Of a stretch of DNA of 64,000 nt, positions 44,229 through 58,050 are shown in pieces. Below the pieces are notes generated by a model. That model saw only the letters and a list, made by a program, of their open reading frames with translations, was not told the DNA's origin and did no database searches. The number at the start of each line of letters is the position of its first letter. Within the stretch, counting starts at the first letter, position 1. The translations under genes were made by a program, and so were the position numbers. Origin of the DNA: Cannabis sativa (lineage: Eukaryota; Streptophyta; Magnoliopsida; Rosales; Cannabaceae). The stretch is from the NCBI RefSeq assembly GCF_029168945.1, contig NC_083609.1, positions 25,479,501-25,543,500 on the forward strand, given 5' to 3'.

Positions 44229-46466
44229 TGTAACACCCTAACTAGCATAGGAGTATTACGTGATTTTTAAACATACTGTGCAGCTCGTTGCTAATCAACG
44301 AGGTGTATGGAAATCTTGATTAATTAAAATTTTTGCTTTTTAATTAAACTTATATAATATTTTATACAAAATACTCGGGATCCCGATTACAAAATACTTT
44401 ACAAAGGTTTACTGTCTAATAAAAAAGCACTACTGTCCCGAGGATCGTACGCTCCAGGCCTAACCGCCCCTGACATGTACAATCTTCACCGGCTCGTCCT
44501 CACGGTTCCTCAGCCTTGGCCTTGCCTTTACCTACACATAAACATAACACTGTGAGTCGACAGACTCAGTAAGAAAAGCATAAATCATAAAACATACATA
44601 AATCACGGGTTATGATCAGACGCCCGTACCCCTGACCATAACCCTAATTGCTGTGTCCCACACGATACTGAGTCTCGAACGTTTGTACGACGGTACTATT
44701 GACAAAGTAACAGCCTATGCTCGGTACACTGGTCATACTCCAGCTACTAGTCATACTCTAGCTTTACCGATGTGTTACAGTATCAGCCTATACTCGGTTT
44801 ACTGGTCATACTCCAGTTGCTAGTCATACTTTAGCCTAACCGATGTGATACAGTCCAACAGTACAGTACCACCAACCCTAGTATCAGCCTATACTCGGTT
44901 CACTGGTCATACTCCAGCTGCTAGTCATACTCTAGCCTAACCGATGTGATATGGACGGATGGTATGAAGCCAACATATATATCTAAAGTAATGTAACAGG
45001 CTTCCTAACATGCACGCTAAACATGTAATACATATGCATACTGTTATACTAATCTTACCTCAATTCCGAATTCAGGTGTGCCAGTCAACCTGAGTGGAAT
45101 GAAATGCACGGCGATTTACAGGCTCCTAAACCATAACAATCACAACACTTAGGTGACTCACTAAATCACAACCGGGACAAAGGTTTTAAAACCAAACTGA
45201 ACCTACTGCAACTTAATACAAAAAAACCCCAAACTAGCAGGAAACAAACTGCCTAAAAACCTGAAACTAGCACGAAACGACAAGTTGAGAAAAAATCGGT
45301 TTCACACCCTACTGCAAAATCCGAGTAACCGATTTTACAGGCAGTGTAAAACTGGTTAGCCGATTTTACCCAGAAAACCAACAAAAAACAAATCCCCAAC
45401 CAAAACGTTTCCAAACTCAACCAAACTTTCAAGACCTGCTAATTAGACCCTAATAAACATTTTTAAAGCAACAAAATAAAGCTTCATGCATAAAATCAAA
45501 ATCCACCATTAAAGCTCCAAGCTTTGAGTTCAAAACTCAAACTTGGTTAAATTTAACAAACATGCATCAAACCTTGCTTGAATCTACTCAAACATGCATA
45601 AAATAACTGCAGAAATCAAACCCACGCACAAACAATCACTACAGCAACTAATTCCACATTTCACTTTGAAAAAATCAAAGTTTTGAGTTAAAATTTCAAC
45701 AAAAGCTAAGACCCAAGAACTAAGACTAAAACTAGCATGAATTCACTCAAATAAACCCATCAAAACTTCTGAAAGCAATAGCAACACATAGCAGCAAGCA
45801 CAACATCAAAAACTAAGCATGCAACCATTTTCTTACTTTATTTTCAAGAAACTAAAGAGGAAAAGAGTAAGAGCTATACCTAGAGCTTGAATTGTACTCA
45901 AAATCTGCTTGAAATACCAAAGAAACACTAAGATTGTTGCTGCTCAAAGAGGGGGCGAAATAGGAGAGTTTGAGAGAAAAAGGATTTTTGTTTTTCTTGA
46001 TTTTTTTCCAATTTTGTAAAAAGTGACAAAAATAATTTCTTTTCCTTATTTCAGCCAAAACTAAGAAGTAAAAGTCAACAATAAATCAATTAATTGATCC
46101 ACATAAAGACAAAACACTAAAAGGCAAAAAGAATAAAAATGCCCTTGCCCACACAAAACTAATTTAAAGGATTCTAAGGGTATTTTGGGAAATTCTAAAT
46201 TCCCAACCAATCCCGACTTTCCCAATGTCTAAATAAACCGTCCCACAATACTAAAATACTAAATTGTGATTCTACTGAGCCATACACCGAGTTCCATGTT
46301 GCCGGACACCGAAAATGCAAAATTATGAAATTTCACTATATGACATAAAAATGCATTCTGAATTCAAAAATAACAGCATAAATAATTATTTAAATATCTA
46401 TAAATAATTTTCATATTTAATCATAATTAACTGCTAATTTCCAAATTAAACTAAGCTGTCTTTACA
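44229..46466 (-). repeat. 3' LTR of outer Tekay (left)
   Basis: 2238 bp. It contains CGGGATCCCG near 44375, the TGAGTCGACAGACTCA hairpin block (44552 on), three imperfect units of about 65-110 bp built on GTCATACTCCAGCTGCTAG (44700-44960), and decayed palindromes near 45298-45375. No coding frame. Confidence 0.93.
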
Positions 46467-49400
46467 ACTATTCCCCCCTTAAAAGGATTTCGTCCCCGAA
46501 ATCTAACATAAACAACTCTGGATATTGAGCTCTCATATCTGACTCTAGCTCCCACGTGGCTTCCTCCACCTTGCTGTTTCTCTAGAGTACCTTGACCAAT
46601 GCTATGGTCTTATTCCGAAGGACTTTATCCTTTCTATCTAGGATCTGCACTGGCTGTTCTTCATATGTCATATCTAGCTGCAGTTCAAGGCTCTCATAAC
46701 TGAGTATATGAGTAGGATCTGAAACGTATTTTCTCAACATAGAGACATGCAATACGTTGTGAACTGCCGAAAGAGCTAGAGGCAACGCTAAACGGTATGC
46801 CACTTGACCTACCTTCTCGAGAATCTCGAAAGGTGCTGTAAACCTAGGGCATAACTTGCCTCTTTTCCCGAAATGTTTGATCCACTTCATTGGAGACACT
46901 CGCAAAAACACATGGTCCCCTACTTGGAACTCAATATCTCTGCGTTTCATATCTGCATAACTTTTTCTGTCTACTCTGTGAGGCAAGCATTCTAGCTTTA
47001 ATTTTTTCAATTGCCTCATTGGTCCGCTGCACTGACTCTGGACCTAGGTATTTTCTCTCCCCTGTCTCATCCCAGTGAATGGGAGTCCTACACTTCCTAC
47101 AATATAACAACTCATAGGGAGCCATCCCTATCGTACTCTGTAACTGTTGTTGTATGAAAATTCTATTAACGGTAGATATATACTCCAAGAGCCTTCAAAA
47201 TCCATAACACAGGCTCGTAACATATCCTCCAATATCTGAATCGTCCTTTCGGACTGTCCATCTGTCTGACGATGGAATGCTGTACTGAATTTCAATTTTG
47301 TACCCATTGCCCGTTGCAAAATCTGCCAAAACTTGGAGGTGAACTTCGGATCTCTATCCGAAACTATAGGCTTCGGTACCCCGTGAAGTCTTACTATTTC
47401 TTTAACGTACAATTCTGCGAACTGATCCACTGAATAGGTTGTTCTAACACGCAGAAAATGAGCAGACTTCGTGAATCGATCCACCACTACCCAGATGGAA
47501 TCGAACAAACCCGTGGTTCTAGGTAACCCAACCACGAAATCCATCGTGATATCCTCCCACTTCCATTCAGGTAGGGTTAGAGGCTGTAACAACCCTGCTG
47601 GTCTCTGATGTTCAGCCTTAATCTGCTGACAGGTGAGGCATCTCGATACGAATTCTACCAAATTCTTCTTCATACCGCTCCACCAGAAGTACGGTTTAAG
47701 ATCCTGGTACATCTTGGTGGTGCCGAGATGTAGAGAATAAGGGGTAGAATGAGCCTCTTTAAAGATCTCATTCCTGAGTTCCACACTACTCGGAACACAA
47801 ACCCTAGCTTTATACAGAGGCATCCCGTTGTCTGACACTGAAAAATCCTTGGCTTGACCAACCGAAACCTCGCCTCTGATTTTTACTAACTCTGGATCAG
47901 TCATCTGAGCGACTTTAATTCTTTCCAACAGATCAGGTTGCAGCGTCAAGTTGTGAAGCTGGCCTGCCACAAACTCAATGCTGGATCTAACCATGTCCTC
48001 TGCTAACTGAGGTGAGATCTGAATCATGCTAGCTACCTGTCCAGGACCCTTCCTGCTCAGGGCATCAGCCACTACATTTGCCTTCCCAGGGTGATAGAGA
48101 ATCTCACAGTCGTAATCTTTCACTAACTCCAACCAATGTCTCTGTCTCATATTCAAATCTTTCTGAGTAAAGAAATATTTGAGACTTTTATGGTCGGTAT
48201 AGATTTCACACCTTTCTCCGTAAAGGTAATGCCGCCAAATCTTCAATGCAAAAACTACCGCGGCCAATTCTAAGTCATGGGTCGGGTATCGCTGTTAATA
48301 ATCCTTTAACTGACGGGAGGCATAAGCGATAACTCGATCGGCTTGTATCAACACACACCCCAGACCCTGTCTAAATGCATCACAATAAACTACAAATTTC
48401 TCTTTGTCTGAAGGCAAAGCTAGCAGTGGAGCTGTAATCAACCTCTGTTTCAGATCTTGAAAACTAGCTTCGCACTTATCTGACCAAAAAAACCGCTGAT
48501 TCTTCTTCGTAAGTTCGGTTAAGGGTGTTGAAATCTTAGAAATTCCTTCCACGAACCAACGATAATAACCGGCTAAACCCAAAAAGCTTCTAATTTCTGT
48601 CACTGTCTTCGGTCTTGGCCAATCCCTGACGGATTCTATTTTCCCGAGATCCACCTTGATCCCATCTTTGCAAATAATGTGCCCTAAGAAAGACACCTGA
48701 GATAGCCAAAATTCACATTTCTTGAATTTGGCATAAAGCTTGTGTTCCCAAAGCCGTTGCAAAACCATCTGAAGATGTAACTCATGCTCCTCTTCTGATT
48801 GAGAGTACACAAGGATGTCGTCGATAAACACAATAACACAGATATCGAGGAAATCCTTGAATACTCTATTCATCAAATCCATAAATGCTGCAGGAGCATT
48901 GGTTAGTCCAAACAACATAACCAAGAATTTGTAATGTCCATACCTAGTACGAAAAGCCGTCTTCGGAATGTCCTCCTCTAGTATTTTCAACTGATGATAA
49001 CCCGATCGGAGATCAATCTTGGAAAAGACCGTCTTCCCCTGAAGTTGATCGAAAAGATCATCGATCCTAGGTAGTGGGTATTTATTCTTCACTGTTAGCT
49101 TATTTAATTCCGATAATCGATGCACATCCTCATAGTTCCATCTTTCTTCTTGACGAATAAAACCGGAGCTCCCCAGGGTGACACACTAGGCCGAATAAAC
49201 CCTATGTCAAGTAACCCTTGAAGCTGAATCTTTAACTCTTTAAGCTCAGCTGGAGCCATTCTATACGGACCCTTGGAAACTGGTTCCACTCCGGGTGCCA
49301 AATCTATAATAAACTCAATCTCCCGCTGAGGTGGTAAACCTGGAAGTTCTTCGGGAAAAACATCTAGAAACTCCCGAACCACTTTGATGTCCTCTGGCCG

Positions 49401-50829
49401 AAAGGTAATTGGCCGAGTGGTGTCCATCACCACGGCCAGAAACCCTAAACAACCGCCATGCAGTAACTCCCTAGCTGACATGGTCGAAATCACCGGAACC
49501 TGAGATCCCCGAACTGAACCAACAAATACAAATGGTTCTTCACTTTCCGGTTGGAAGATCACCATCTTCCTCTTGCAATCAATATTGGCTGAGTATTTAG
49601 ATAGGAAATCCATTCCCAGAATAATATCAAAATCTACTAGGCTAATTTCTATCAAGTCAGCACTTAACTCCCTACCGTCTATTCTGATCGGCATAGACCT
49701 AATCCACCTTTTGGAGATAACTAACTCTCCGCCAGGTAATAGGGTTCCAAACCCTGATTCATAACTATCACACGGTCTATCTAATTTACTAAAGATTCTG
49801 GCTGCCACATAAGAATGTGTGGCCCCAGAATCAAATAATATTGAGTAAAAGGAGTTGTTAACTGAGAGCTGACCTGTTACAACTGAAGGGCTGGCTTCTG
49901 CATCAGCCTGCGTAATAGCGAACACCCTAGCTGGAGTGGGTCTCGCCGGAGCCCTTGGTGCCTCTGTTCTGAGCTGGGGACAATCCCTCTTGTAATGTCC
50001 GGGCATGCCACACTGAAAGCATCCCTGACCTCTGCACTCACCCAGATGGTGCCTTTTACAACTGGGGCACTCTGGGTAAGAAAACCGGGTCTCAGCACCA
50101 CCCTGACGACTGCCTCTACTCTGGTTCCCCCAGAACCTCTTGTTCTTCCCCAAGCCACCGGATGCAGTGGATGTTTTCCTCTTCTGGTCCATGGCCGAAC
50201 CACTACCTCCCCTGCTAAAGCCTGATGCAGGAGGGGTAGGAGCCCCGCCACTCGCTGGAGTCCTAACTGACTCCGTCATACACCCAACTGCGCCCTCAGC
50301 TCGCAGTGCTTTCTCCACCATCTCAGCATAGGTGGTCTTGTCGTATGTAGTGATCATTAGGTCATGCTTGATCTTCACATTTAATCCGCCCAGATATTTT
50401 TCCTTCTTACTGAAATCGGTTGGCACAATTCTTGAGGCCAACCTCGCCAACCGATCAAACTGAGTAGTGTACTTTGTCACACTCATATTTTCCTTCTGGG
50501 TCAGGTGGGAAAACTCTTTCCTTTTGGCACTTCTAACGGCCTCATTATAGTACTTCGCGTTGAAGAGTTCCTGAAACCTTTCCCAGGTCATAGTGGTGAC
50601 ATCATGAATCTGGGACACCATGTCCCACAAGACTAAAGCGTCCTCCTGAAACTGAAAGGTGGCACACACCACCCTGTCATTCCCGGTAACTCCCATAAAG
50701 TTCAATATCCTTGTAATCACCGTCAGCCACTGCTCGGGTTTCATGACATCCGGACCTCCCAGAAAAACCGGAGGTGCCTGCTTTCGGAACCTTTCGTACA
50801 AGGGTTCCATTCTATTCACCGCTACCACT
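46467..50829 (-). pseudogene. Outer Tekay gag-pol, main part, multiply broken
   Basis: From 50829 down: Gag core ([24 protein letters not shown]), CCHC knuckle [14 protein letters not shown], protease with [10 protein letters not shown], then RT. A one-base deletion near 49105-49112 (CIDYRN* where relatives have CIDYRELNK) shifts the frame into 49125-48295 (FIDDILVYS present). A TAA at 48292-48294 replaces a glutamate codon. 48267-47128 covers RNase H and integrase with [15 protein letters not shown] and TDGQSERT. Frameshifts near 47150 and 47000 and a TAG at 46582 (Trp codon in the inner copy) break the end, which carries the chromodomain region. The N-terminus lies at 60299-60619. Confidence 0.92.
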
Positions 50830-50834
50830 ATTTC

Positions 50835-53069
50835 TGTAACACCCTAACTATCTTAGGCGTATTACGTGATTTTTAAACGTACTGTGCAGCTCGTTGCTAA
50901 TCAACGAGGTTTATGGAAAAACGTGATTAATTAAAATTTTGCTTTTTCATTAAACTTATAAACCATTTTACAAAAAGTCTCGGGATCCCGATTTATAAAA
51001 AAATATTTACAAACTTTTTAACTGTTCAACTTTTACATCAAAATGAAAGTCGTCTAACGACAGTTACAAAAATCTCATCCCTGCTGTCCCGAGGATCGTA
51101 CGCTCCAGGTCTAACCGCCCCGACATGTACAATCTCAAATGCTCGGTCACGGTCCATCAGCTACAGCCTTGCCTTTACCTACTTATGAACGTAAAACTGT
51201 GAGTCGACAGACTCAGTAAGAAAAGCATAATAATATCATACATAAAACTGACTGCCGTGTCCAACACGATGCGAGTCCCGCCGCCATGTCCAACATGGTG
51301 CGAGCACTATTGCCATGTCCAACATGGTACTGAGTTTTGAACGTTCAGGGGACGGTACTATTGACAAGTATCCTCCTGATCGGTCGAACCGGTCATACTC
51401 CGGCTGCTGGTCATACTCCAGCCTGTACCGACGGGATAGGTCAATAGCACTGAACCACCGACCAGTGTCAGCCTGATCGGTCGAACCGGTCATACTCCGG
51501 CTGCTGGTCATACTCCAGCCTGTACCGACGTGACAGGGTTGGGTGGTTCGGAGCCTAAATACATATCTAATGTAATCTAACAGGCTTCCTACATGCACGC
51601 TAAACATGTAAACTACATATGCATACTGTTATACTAATCTTACACGGATTAGATTTCGGGTGTGCGGTCAACCGATTGGGCTGAAGCGAACGGCGGATTC
51701 GGCTCCTAAACCATAAAAATCACAACGCTATAAGTGACACGCTAAATCACTTCCCGGGGACTAAAACTCGAAACTAAAAGTTTCCCTATCGATAAAAAGC
51801 ATGGCAATACCCCTAAAAACCCAAAAACGAGGAAAACTAGGGTTCTGAAAAATCCCCCATCCGGAAGTCCGGTTGCCCAACCGGAATTCCGGTTCTGGGA
51901 AAATCTGAACCCCCATCCGGAATTCCGGATGCTCAACCGGAATTCCGGTTCCTCGCAGGCAGCAACCAAAAATTCCCATATCTTGACCAATTCGAACCCA
52001 AATGGTCCCAAACTTTCCAGACCTCCTACATAGGTCCCAAATGACCATTCCAAGGCCTCAAACCTACCCAGAAACCACATACACAATTTTTGCCATAGGA
52101 GCTCAAGCTTTGAGTTCCAAACTCAAGTTTGAGCAAAACCACAAAACAAGCATGCAAACCAGCTAAAATCAACCTAAACTAGCATAATATAGCCTCTGAA
52201 AACAAACAACAACATCCAGCAATTCACAGAAACAATTCATGGCATTTTCTCTCAAAATTACATAATTTCACATATAACTCTCTAGCATGCTCAACCTAGC
52301 AATCAAGCATCATAACAACCCTAAACTAACATGCTTAAACTCAGAAAATAAGAACTAATTACAGCAGCAACAACATTCCACAATCACATGCATTCATCAT
52401 CTTTTTTCATCATTTTTCTTCAAGAATTTAAAGAGAAAGTGCCTAGGAAACACATACCACACAAGAGATCAAATAAGTTGCAAGTTAAGGCTTGAATCAC
52501 CAAAGAAAATCCAGCTTTTTGAACCTCCAAGTCTCAGCCGAAAGAGAGGAAAAGAGAGAGAGAGAGAGTTTTCTATTTGATTTTCTAATTTCTTTAAAAT
52601 TTGCCTAAGTGATGGAATTTGGGAAAAAAAAGATTTTATAACATATTATTCATTTAATTTCAGCCAAGAAAAGAATAATTAAAATCAACATATAATTCCA
52701 TTTACAAGTCACAAAAGACAAAAAGTCATTGGGCAAAAAGACCATTTTGCCCCTCCTTTCTAAAATCACATAAGAAATCACTAAAGGGTATTTTTGGGAC
52801 ATTCTAAATTCCCGGCCATTCCCGACATTCCCAATGTCTAAAACCCGTCCCCAAAATACTAACATACTAAGTTGTGATTTCTACTGAGCCAAACGCCGCG
52901 TTCCAAAATACCGGACACCGGAAATGCGAAATATAAAAGCTAACGATAACATAATTATGCATATCTGAATTCCATAAATAACAATGATAAATTATTTAAA
53001 TAGCTATAAATAATTTCCTGATTAACATAAATAACTGCTAATTTCCAAATTAACTAAGCGGGCTTTACA
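50835..53069 (-). repeat. 3' LTR of inner Tekay (left)
   Basis: 2235 bp, TGTAACACC...GGCTTTACA. It contains two tandem units with GGTCATACTCCGGCTGCTGG (51390-51540), palindromes 51859-51950, a GA microsatellite near 52553-52567, and the conserved TGAGTCGACAGACTCA hairpin (51200 on). Long stretches are identical to the right LTR. Differences cluster in 51255-51320, 51640-51710 and 52895-52950. Confidence 0.95.
51859..51950. repeat. Palindrome cluster in inner Tekay LTR
   Basis: Four CCGG-flanked units: ATCCGGAAGTCCGGTT (51859-51874), AACCGGAATTCCGGTT (51879-51894), ATCCGGAATTCCGGAT (51915-51930) and AACCGGAATTCCGGTT (51935-51950). The last three are perfect 16-bp palindromes. The right LTR has the same set at 59084-59175. 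Confidence 0.92.
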
Positions 53070-53070
53070 A

Positions 53071-55764
53071 CTATTCCCCCCTTAAAAGGATTTCGTCCCC
53101 GAAATCTAACCTGAATAACTCTGGATATTGAGCTCGCATATCTGATTCTAGCTCCCAAGTGGCTTCTTCCACCTTACTGTTTCTCCAGAGAACCTTGACC
53201 AACGCTATGGTCTTATTCCGAAGGACTTTATCCTTTCTATCCAGGATCTGCACTGGCTGTTCCTCATAGGACATATCTGACTGAAGCTGAAGGCTCTCAT
53301 AACTGAGTATATGAGAGGGGTCTGAAACGTATTTTCTCAACATTGAGACATGAAATACGTTGTGCACTGCTGATAAAGCTGGAGGCAATGCTAACCGATA
53401 TGCCACTTGACCTATCTTCTCGAGAATCTCGAAAGGTCCTGTAAACCTAGGGCATAACTTGCCTCTTTTCCCGAAACGTTTAATCCCCTTCATCGGAGAT
53501 ACTCGCAAAAACACCTGGTCCCCTACTCGGAACTCAACATCCCTACGTTTCGGATCTGCGTAACTCTTCTGTCTGCTCTGTGAGGCAAGCATTCTAGCTT
53601 TTATCTTTTCTATTGCCTCATTGGTCCGCTGAACTGACTCTGGACCTAGGTATTTCCTCTCCCCTGTCTCATCCCAGTGGATAGGGGATCTACACTTCCT
53701 ACCGTACAACAGTTCGTAGGGTGCCATCCCTATCGTACTCTGGTAACTGTTGTTGTACGAAAATTCTATTAACGGTAGGTATTTATTCCATGAACCCTCA
53801 AAGTCCATAACACAGGCTCTCAGCATATCCTCCAATATCTGAATTGTCCTTTCGGACTGACCATCTGTCTGAGGATGGAATGCTGTACTGAACTTTAGCT
53901 TCGTACCCATTGCCCGTTGCAAACTTTGCCAAAACTTGGAGGTGAATTTCGGATCTCTGTCCGAAACTATAGACTTCGGTACCCCGTGAAGTCTCACTAT
54001 CTCCCTGACATATAACTCTGCCAACTGATCCACTGTAAACGTTGTTCTAACCGGCAGAAAATGAGCAGATTTCGTAAATCGATCCACCACTACCCAAATG
54101 GAGTCATACATACCCGTGGTCCTAGGTAACCCGACCACAAAATCCATCGTAATATCCTCCCATTTCCATTCTGGTAGGGTTAGAGGCTGCAACAACCCTG
54201 CTGGTCTCTGATGTTCAGCCTTGATCTGCTGACATGTGAGGCATCTCGATACGAATTCTACCAAATTCTTCTTCATACCGCTCCACCAGAAGTACGGTTT
54301 CAAATCTTGGTACATCTTGGTGGTGCCGGGATGCAGAGAATATGGAGTAGAATGAGCCTCCTCAAAGATCTCGTTTCTCAAGTCCACACTGTTCGGGACA
54401 CAAACCCTGGCTTTATACAAAAGCATTCCATTAGCTGACACTGAAAAGTCTTTGGCCTGACCAGCCAATACCTCATCTCGGATCTTCACTAACTCCGGAT
54501 CTGACGTCTGAGCAACCTTTATTCTTTCTAACAGATCAGATTGCAGCGTTAAGTTGTGAAGCTGACCTACCACAAACTCAATGCTGGATCTAACCATATC
54601 CTCTGCTAGCTGAGGTGAGATCTGAACCATGCTAGCCACCTGCCCGGGACCCTTTCTGCTTAGGGCATCGGCCACTACATTGGCTTTCCCGGGATGGTAA
54701 AGGATCTCACAATCATAGTCCTTCACTAATTCCAACCAACGCCTTTGTCTCATGTTCAAATCTTTCTGAGTAAAGAAATACTTGAGACTTTTATGATCGG
54801 TATAGATCTCGCACTTCTCCCCATACAGGTAATGCCGCCAAATCTTCAGTGCAAAAACCACCGCGGCCAATTCTAAATCATGAGTCGGGTATCGCTGTTC
54901 ATAATCCTTTAACTGACGGGAGGCGTAAGCGATAACCCGATCGGCTTGCATCAATACGCACCCCAAACCCTGTTTGGATGCGTCACAATAGACCACGAAC
55001 TTCTCCTCGTCCGAAGGCAAAGCTAGTACCGGAGCAGTAATCAATCTCTGTTTCAGTTCCTGAAAACTAGCTTCGCATTTATCTGTCCAGATAAATCGCT
55101 GATTCTTCTTTGTAAGCTCGGTTAGGGGCATTGAAATTTTGGAGAACCCCTCCACAAACCTACGGTAGTACCCAGCTAATCCCAAAAAGCTTCTGATCTC
55201 TGTCACTGTCTTCGGTCTCGGCCAATCCCTGACGGATTCGATCTTCCCGGGATCCACCTTGATCCCGTCCTTACCCACAATGTGTCCTAGGAAGGACACC
55301 TGAGACAACCAGAACTCACATTTCTTGAACTTGGCGTAGAGTCTATGTTCTCGAAGTCGTTGCAGTACCATCTGAAGATGTAACTCATGCTCCTCTTCTG
55401 ACTGAGAGTACACGAGGATGTCGTCGATAAACACAATCACACAGATATCGAGGAAATCCTTGAATACTCTATTCATCAGGTCCATGAATGCTGCAGGAGC
55501 ATTGGTTAGTCCGAATGACATAACCAGGAACTCGTAGTGTCCATACCTAGTGCGGAAAGCCGTCTTTGGAATGTCCTCCTCTCGGATCCTCAACTGATGA
55601 TAACCCGAACGGAGATCAATCTTAGAAAAGACCGTCTTCCCCTGAAGCTGATCGAACAAGTCATCGATCCTAGGTAATGGATATTTATTCTTCACCGTCA
55701 GCTTGTTCAACTCTCTGTAGTCGATGCACATCCTCATCGATCCATCCTTCTTCTTCACGAACAA
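53071..55764 (-). CDS. Inner Tekay Pol: RT, RNase H, integrase, chromodomain
   Basis: 897 codons open to the end of the element. RT has SFGLTNAP and the catalytic FIDD (residues 112-115). RNase H has YCDAS (Asp 261), Glu 298 and YTDHKS (Asp 323). Integrase has a zinc finger H471/H478/C508/C511 and catalytic Asp 541 (DFVVGLP), Asp 602 (VSDRDPKF) and Glu 638 (QTDGQSERT), all present. The C-terminus (residues about 840-890, [15 protein letters not shown] to WELE) is the chromodomain-like segment of Tekay/Del elements, thought to steer integration to marked chromatin. The annotated Met is internal: the frame is really the continuation of the 57758-55755 frame after a one-base deletion, so RT starts upstream of it. 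Confidence 0.95.
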   Translation of the reverse strand: MFVKKKDGSMRMCIDYRELNKLTVKNKYPLPRIDDLFDQLQGKTVFSKIDLRSGYHQLRIREEDIPKTAFRTRYGHYEFLVMSFGLTNAPAAFMDLMNRVFKDFLDICVIVFIDDILVYSQSEEEHELHLQMVLQRLREHRLYAKFKKCEFWLSQVSFLGHIVGKDGIKVDPGKIESVRDWPRPKTVTEIRSFLGLAGYYRRFVEGFSKISMPLTELTKKNQRFIWTDKCEASFQELKQRLITAPVLALPSDEEKFVVYCDASKQGLGCVLMQADRVIAYASRQLKDYEQRYPTHDLELAAVVFALKIWRHYLYGEKCEIYTDHKSLKYFFTQKDLNMRQRRWLELVKDYDCEILYHPGKANVVADALSRKGPGQVASMVQISPQLAEDMVRSSIEFVVGQLHNLTLQSDLLERIKVAQTSDPELVKIRDEVLAGQAKDFSVSANGMLLYKARVCVPNSVDLRNEIFEEAHSTPYSLHPGTTKMYQDLKPYFWWSGMKKNLVEFVSRCLTCQQIKAEHQRPAGLLQPLTLPEWKWEDITMDFVVGLPRTTGMYDSIWVVVDRFTKSAHFLPVRTTFTVDQLAELYVREIVRLHGVPKSIVSDRDPKFTSKFWQSLQRAMGTKLKFSTAFHPQTDGQSERTIQILEDMLRACVMDFEGSWNKYLPLIEFSYNNSYQSTIGMAPYELLYGRKCRSPIHWDETGERKYLGPESVQRTNEAIEKIKARMLASQSRQKSYADPKRRDVEFRVGDQVFLRVSPMKGIKRFGKRGKLCPRFTGPFEILEKIGQVAYRLALPPALSAVHNVFHVSMLRKYVSDPSHILSYESLQLQSDMSYEEQPVQILDRKDKVLRNKTIALVKVLWRNSKVEEATWELESDMRAQYPELFRLDFGDEILLRGE

Positions 55765-57758
55765 AACCGGGGCTCCCAGGGTGACACACTGGGCCGAATG
55801 AACCCTATGTCAAGCAACCCCTGGAGCTGAATCTTTAACTCCTTAAGTTCAGCTGGAGCCATCCTATACGGGGCTTTAGAAACCGGATCCACCCCTGGTG
55901 CCAAGTCAATCACAAAGTCAATCTCCCGCTGAGGTGGTAACCCTGGAAGTTCTTCGGGAAAAACGTCCAAAAATTCCCGAACCACGCTGATGTCCTCTGG
56001 CCGAATGGTGTCTGGCCGAGTGGTGTCCACCACCACGGCCAGAAACCCTAAGCACCCACCGTGCAATAATTCTCTCGCTGACATAGCCGAGATCACCGGG
56101 ATCCGAGATCCCTGAACCGAACCCACAAATACGAACGGTTCTTCACTTTCTGGTTGGAAGACCACCATCTTCCTCTTGCAATCAATGCTCGCCGAATATT
56201 TAGATAGGAAATCCATTCCTAAAATAATATCAAATTCGACTAAGCTCATCTCTATCAGATCAGCGCTCAACTCTCTACCATCTATCCTGATCGGCATAGA
56301 CCTAATCCACCTATTGGAGATAACCAATTCTCCGCCAGGTAACAGGGTTCCAAACCCTGACTCATATCTATCAAAGGGTCTACCCAACTTACTAAAGACT
56401 CTGGCCGCCACATAAGAACGTGTAGCCCCAGAATCAAACAGCACTGAATAAAGCGAGTCGTTAATAAGAATCTGACCTGTAACAACTGATGGGCTGGCAT
56501 CTGCATCAGCCTGCGTGATCGCGAATACCCTGGCTGGAGTGGGCATCGCTGGAGCTCTCGGTGCCTCTGGCCGGAGCTGGGGACATTCCCTCTTGAAGTG
56601 CCCGGGCATGCCACAATGAAAGCATCCCTGCCCCTTGCACTCTCCCCGATGGTGCCTCTTGCAGCTAGGGCACTCGGGATAGGAGAAGCGAGTCTCATTA
56701 CCACCAGGACGACTCCCTCTGTTCTGGTTCCCCCGGAACCTTTTGTTCTGACTCGAGCCGCCGGAAGCAGTGGGTGCCCTCTTCCTCTGATCAATGGCCG
56801 AACCACTACTCCCCCTGCTAAATCCTGATGCAGGAGGGGTAGGAGCTCCGCCACCAACCGGAGTACTGGCTGAATCTGACATACATCCCACTGCGCCCTC
56901 AGCTCGCAGTGCCTTCTCCACCATCTGAGCGTAGGTGGTGCTGTCGTCAGTGGTAATCATCAGGTCATGCCTGATCTTGGGATTCAACCCGTCCAGATAC
57001 TTCTCCTTTCTGCTGAAGTCGGTCGGCACAATTCCCGAGGCTAACCTCGCCAACCGGTCGAACTGAGTAGTATACTCAGTGACACTCATGTTCTCCCGCT
57101 GGGTCAGGTGAACGAATTCCTTTCTCTTGGCGCTTCTAACCGCCTCGTTGTAGTACTTCGCGTTGAAGAGTTCCTGGAACCTCTCCCAAGTCATGGTGGT
57201 GACATCGTGAATCTGAGACACCATGTCCCACCATACCAGGGCATCCTCCTGGAACTGAAATGTGGCGCACACCACTCTGTCGTTGCCGGTGACACCCATA
57301 AAGTTCAAGATTCTGGTGATCACCGTAAGCCACTGCTCGGCTTTCGACACATCAGGACCTCCCAGGAATACCGGAGGTGCTTGCTTCCGGAACCTCTCAT
57401 ACAAAGGCTCCAATCTATGGGCCGCCACTACCATCTCGGCCTGGGCAGCAGGGGCAGGTGCCACTGGAATTACTGGCACTGGAACTGCAGGAGCACCCTG
57501 CTGTCTCAACCTCTGAATCTCGAGGTCTTGTTCTTCGATCCTGGCTTGCATCTCCGCAAACCGCAACTCCCAGTTCGGGGCTCCCTGATCGGCTGGGGGA
57601 GCCTGGGCAGCCTGTGGCGGGTTCTCATCACCCCGACCACGAGCCCTGCCTCGGGGACCTCTACCTCGGCCCCTAGCAGGTGGGGGAAACCGAGCTCCCT
57701 CTCCCTGATTCGACCCCACGGAGTTGCCTCGACTCCTGGTAGTCCGCCTGGCGTCCAT
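55755..57758 (-). CDS. Inner Tekay Gag-protease and start of RT
   Basis: 667 codons from [13 protein letters not shown]. The N-terminus is Arg/Gly-rich (residues 20-45) and followed by a short coiled coil (65-87). The Gag core is at residues about 115-290 ([28 protein letters not shown]). The CCHC knuckle is [14 protein letters not shown] (C379, C382, H387, C392). The aspartic protease has FDSGAT (442-446). The frame then enters the RT N-terminus ([17 protein letters not shown]) and is lost: near 55775-55777 three Gs stand where the outer copy has four, so it ends at 55755 with a short wrong tail. The ATG lies about 290 bp inside the 5' LTR. Apart from this single base the polyprotein looks complete. 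Confidence 0.95.
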   Translation of the reverse strand: MDARRTTRSRGNSVGSNQGEGARFPPPARGRGRGPRGRARGRGDENPPQAAQAPPADQGAPNWELRFAEMQARIEEQDLEIQRLRQQGAPAVPVPVIPVAPAPAAQAEMVVAAHRLEPLYERFRKQAPPVFLGGPDVSKAEQWLTVITRILNFMGVTGNDRVVCATFQFQEDALVWWDMVSQIHDVTTMTWERFQELFNAKYYNEAVRSAKRKEFVHLTQRENMSVTEYTTQFDRLARLASGIVPTDFSRKEKYLDGLNPKIRHDLMITTDDSTTYAQMVEKALRAEGAVGCMSDSASTPVGGGAPTPPASGFSRGSSGSAIDQRKRAPTASGGSSQNKRFRGNQNRGSRPGGNETRFSYPECPSCKRHHRGECKGQGCFHCGMPGHFKRECPQLRPEAPRAPAMPTPARVFAITQADADASPSVVTGQILINDSLYSVLFDSGATRSYVAARVFSKLGRPFDRYESGFGTLLPGGELVISNRWIRSMPIRIDGRELSADLIEMSLVEFDIILGMDFLSKYSASIDCKRKMVVFQPESEEPFVFVGSVQGSRIPVISAMSARELLHGGCLGFLAVVVDTTRPDTIRPEDISVVREFLDVFPEELPGLPPQREIDFVIDLAPGVDPVSKAPYRMAPAELKELKIQLQGLLDIGFIRPSVSPWEPRFCS

Positions 57759-58050
57759 CTAGTTAGAACCGCCTGCGAAACCAAGAGTTGGCATATCAGG
57801 TCGTATTCAAGGCGAGCTTACTAATGCCGCTTAATTTGGAAATTAGAAATGAAACATGCGCCTATTCTACTATCAGGCTACTAACATGCTTCCTAACAGG
57901 CTTTTCTTTTTTTTTTTTTCATAACTGAATAAAATAAACTACTAAAGCAATAAAGGCTTGCGAGCCGAAGTGAGCAGGAGCTAACTGCCGATGATGATTG
58001 TACATGTCGTGACGATCTTCTAAGACAACACAGCGGCTCTGATACCAAAT
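57759..58050 (-). other. Inner Tekay leader and primer-binding site
   Basis: Non-coding leader between the 5' LTR and gag. The primer-binding site (complement of TGGTATCAGAGCC) is at 58035-58047, three bases from the LTR. A long pyrimidine run (sense strand A-rich) lies near 57901-57920. A related leader of the outer element is at 60620-60894. Confidence 0.85.

Noticed and set aside
44700..44960. Regular repeats as a CRISPR-like array
   Set aside because: Units are LTR-internal, diverged and without constant-length spacers; the context is a plant retrotransposon.
51742..52086. 114-codon ORF conserved word for word at 58967-59311
   Set aside because: Conservation is due to the two LTRs being recent copies of one sequence. 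It reads through the palindrome cluster and is absent from the older LTRs.
57108..57824. 238-codon + strand ORF
   Set aside because: It is the shadow of the inner Tekay gag on the opposite strand; length comes from codon bias of the real gene. Similar shadows at 49877-50251, 56282-56857 and 28144-28596 were left out for the same reason.
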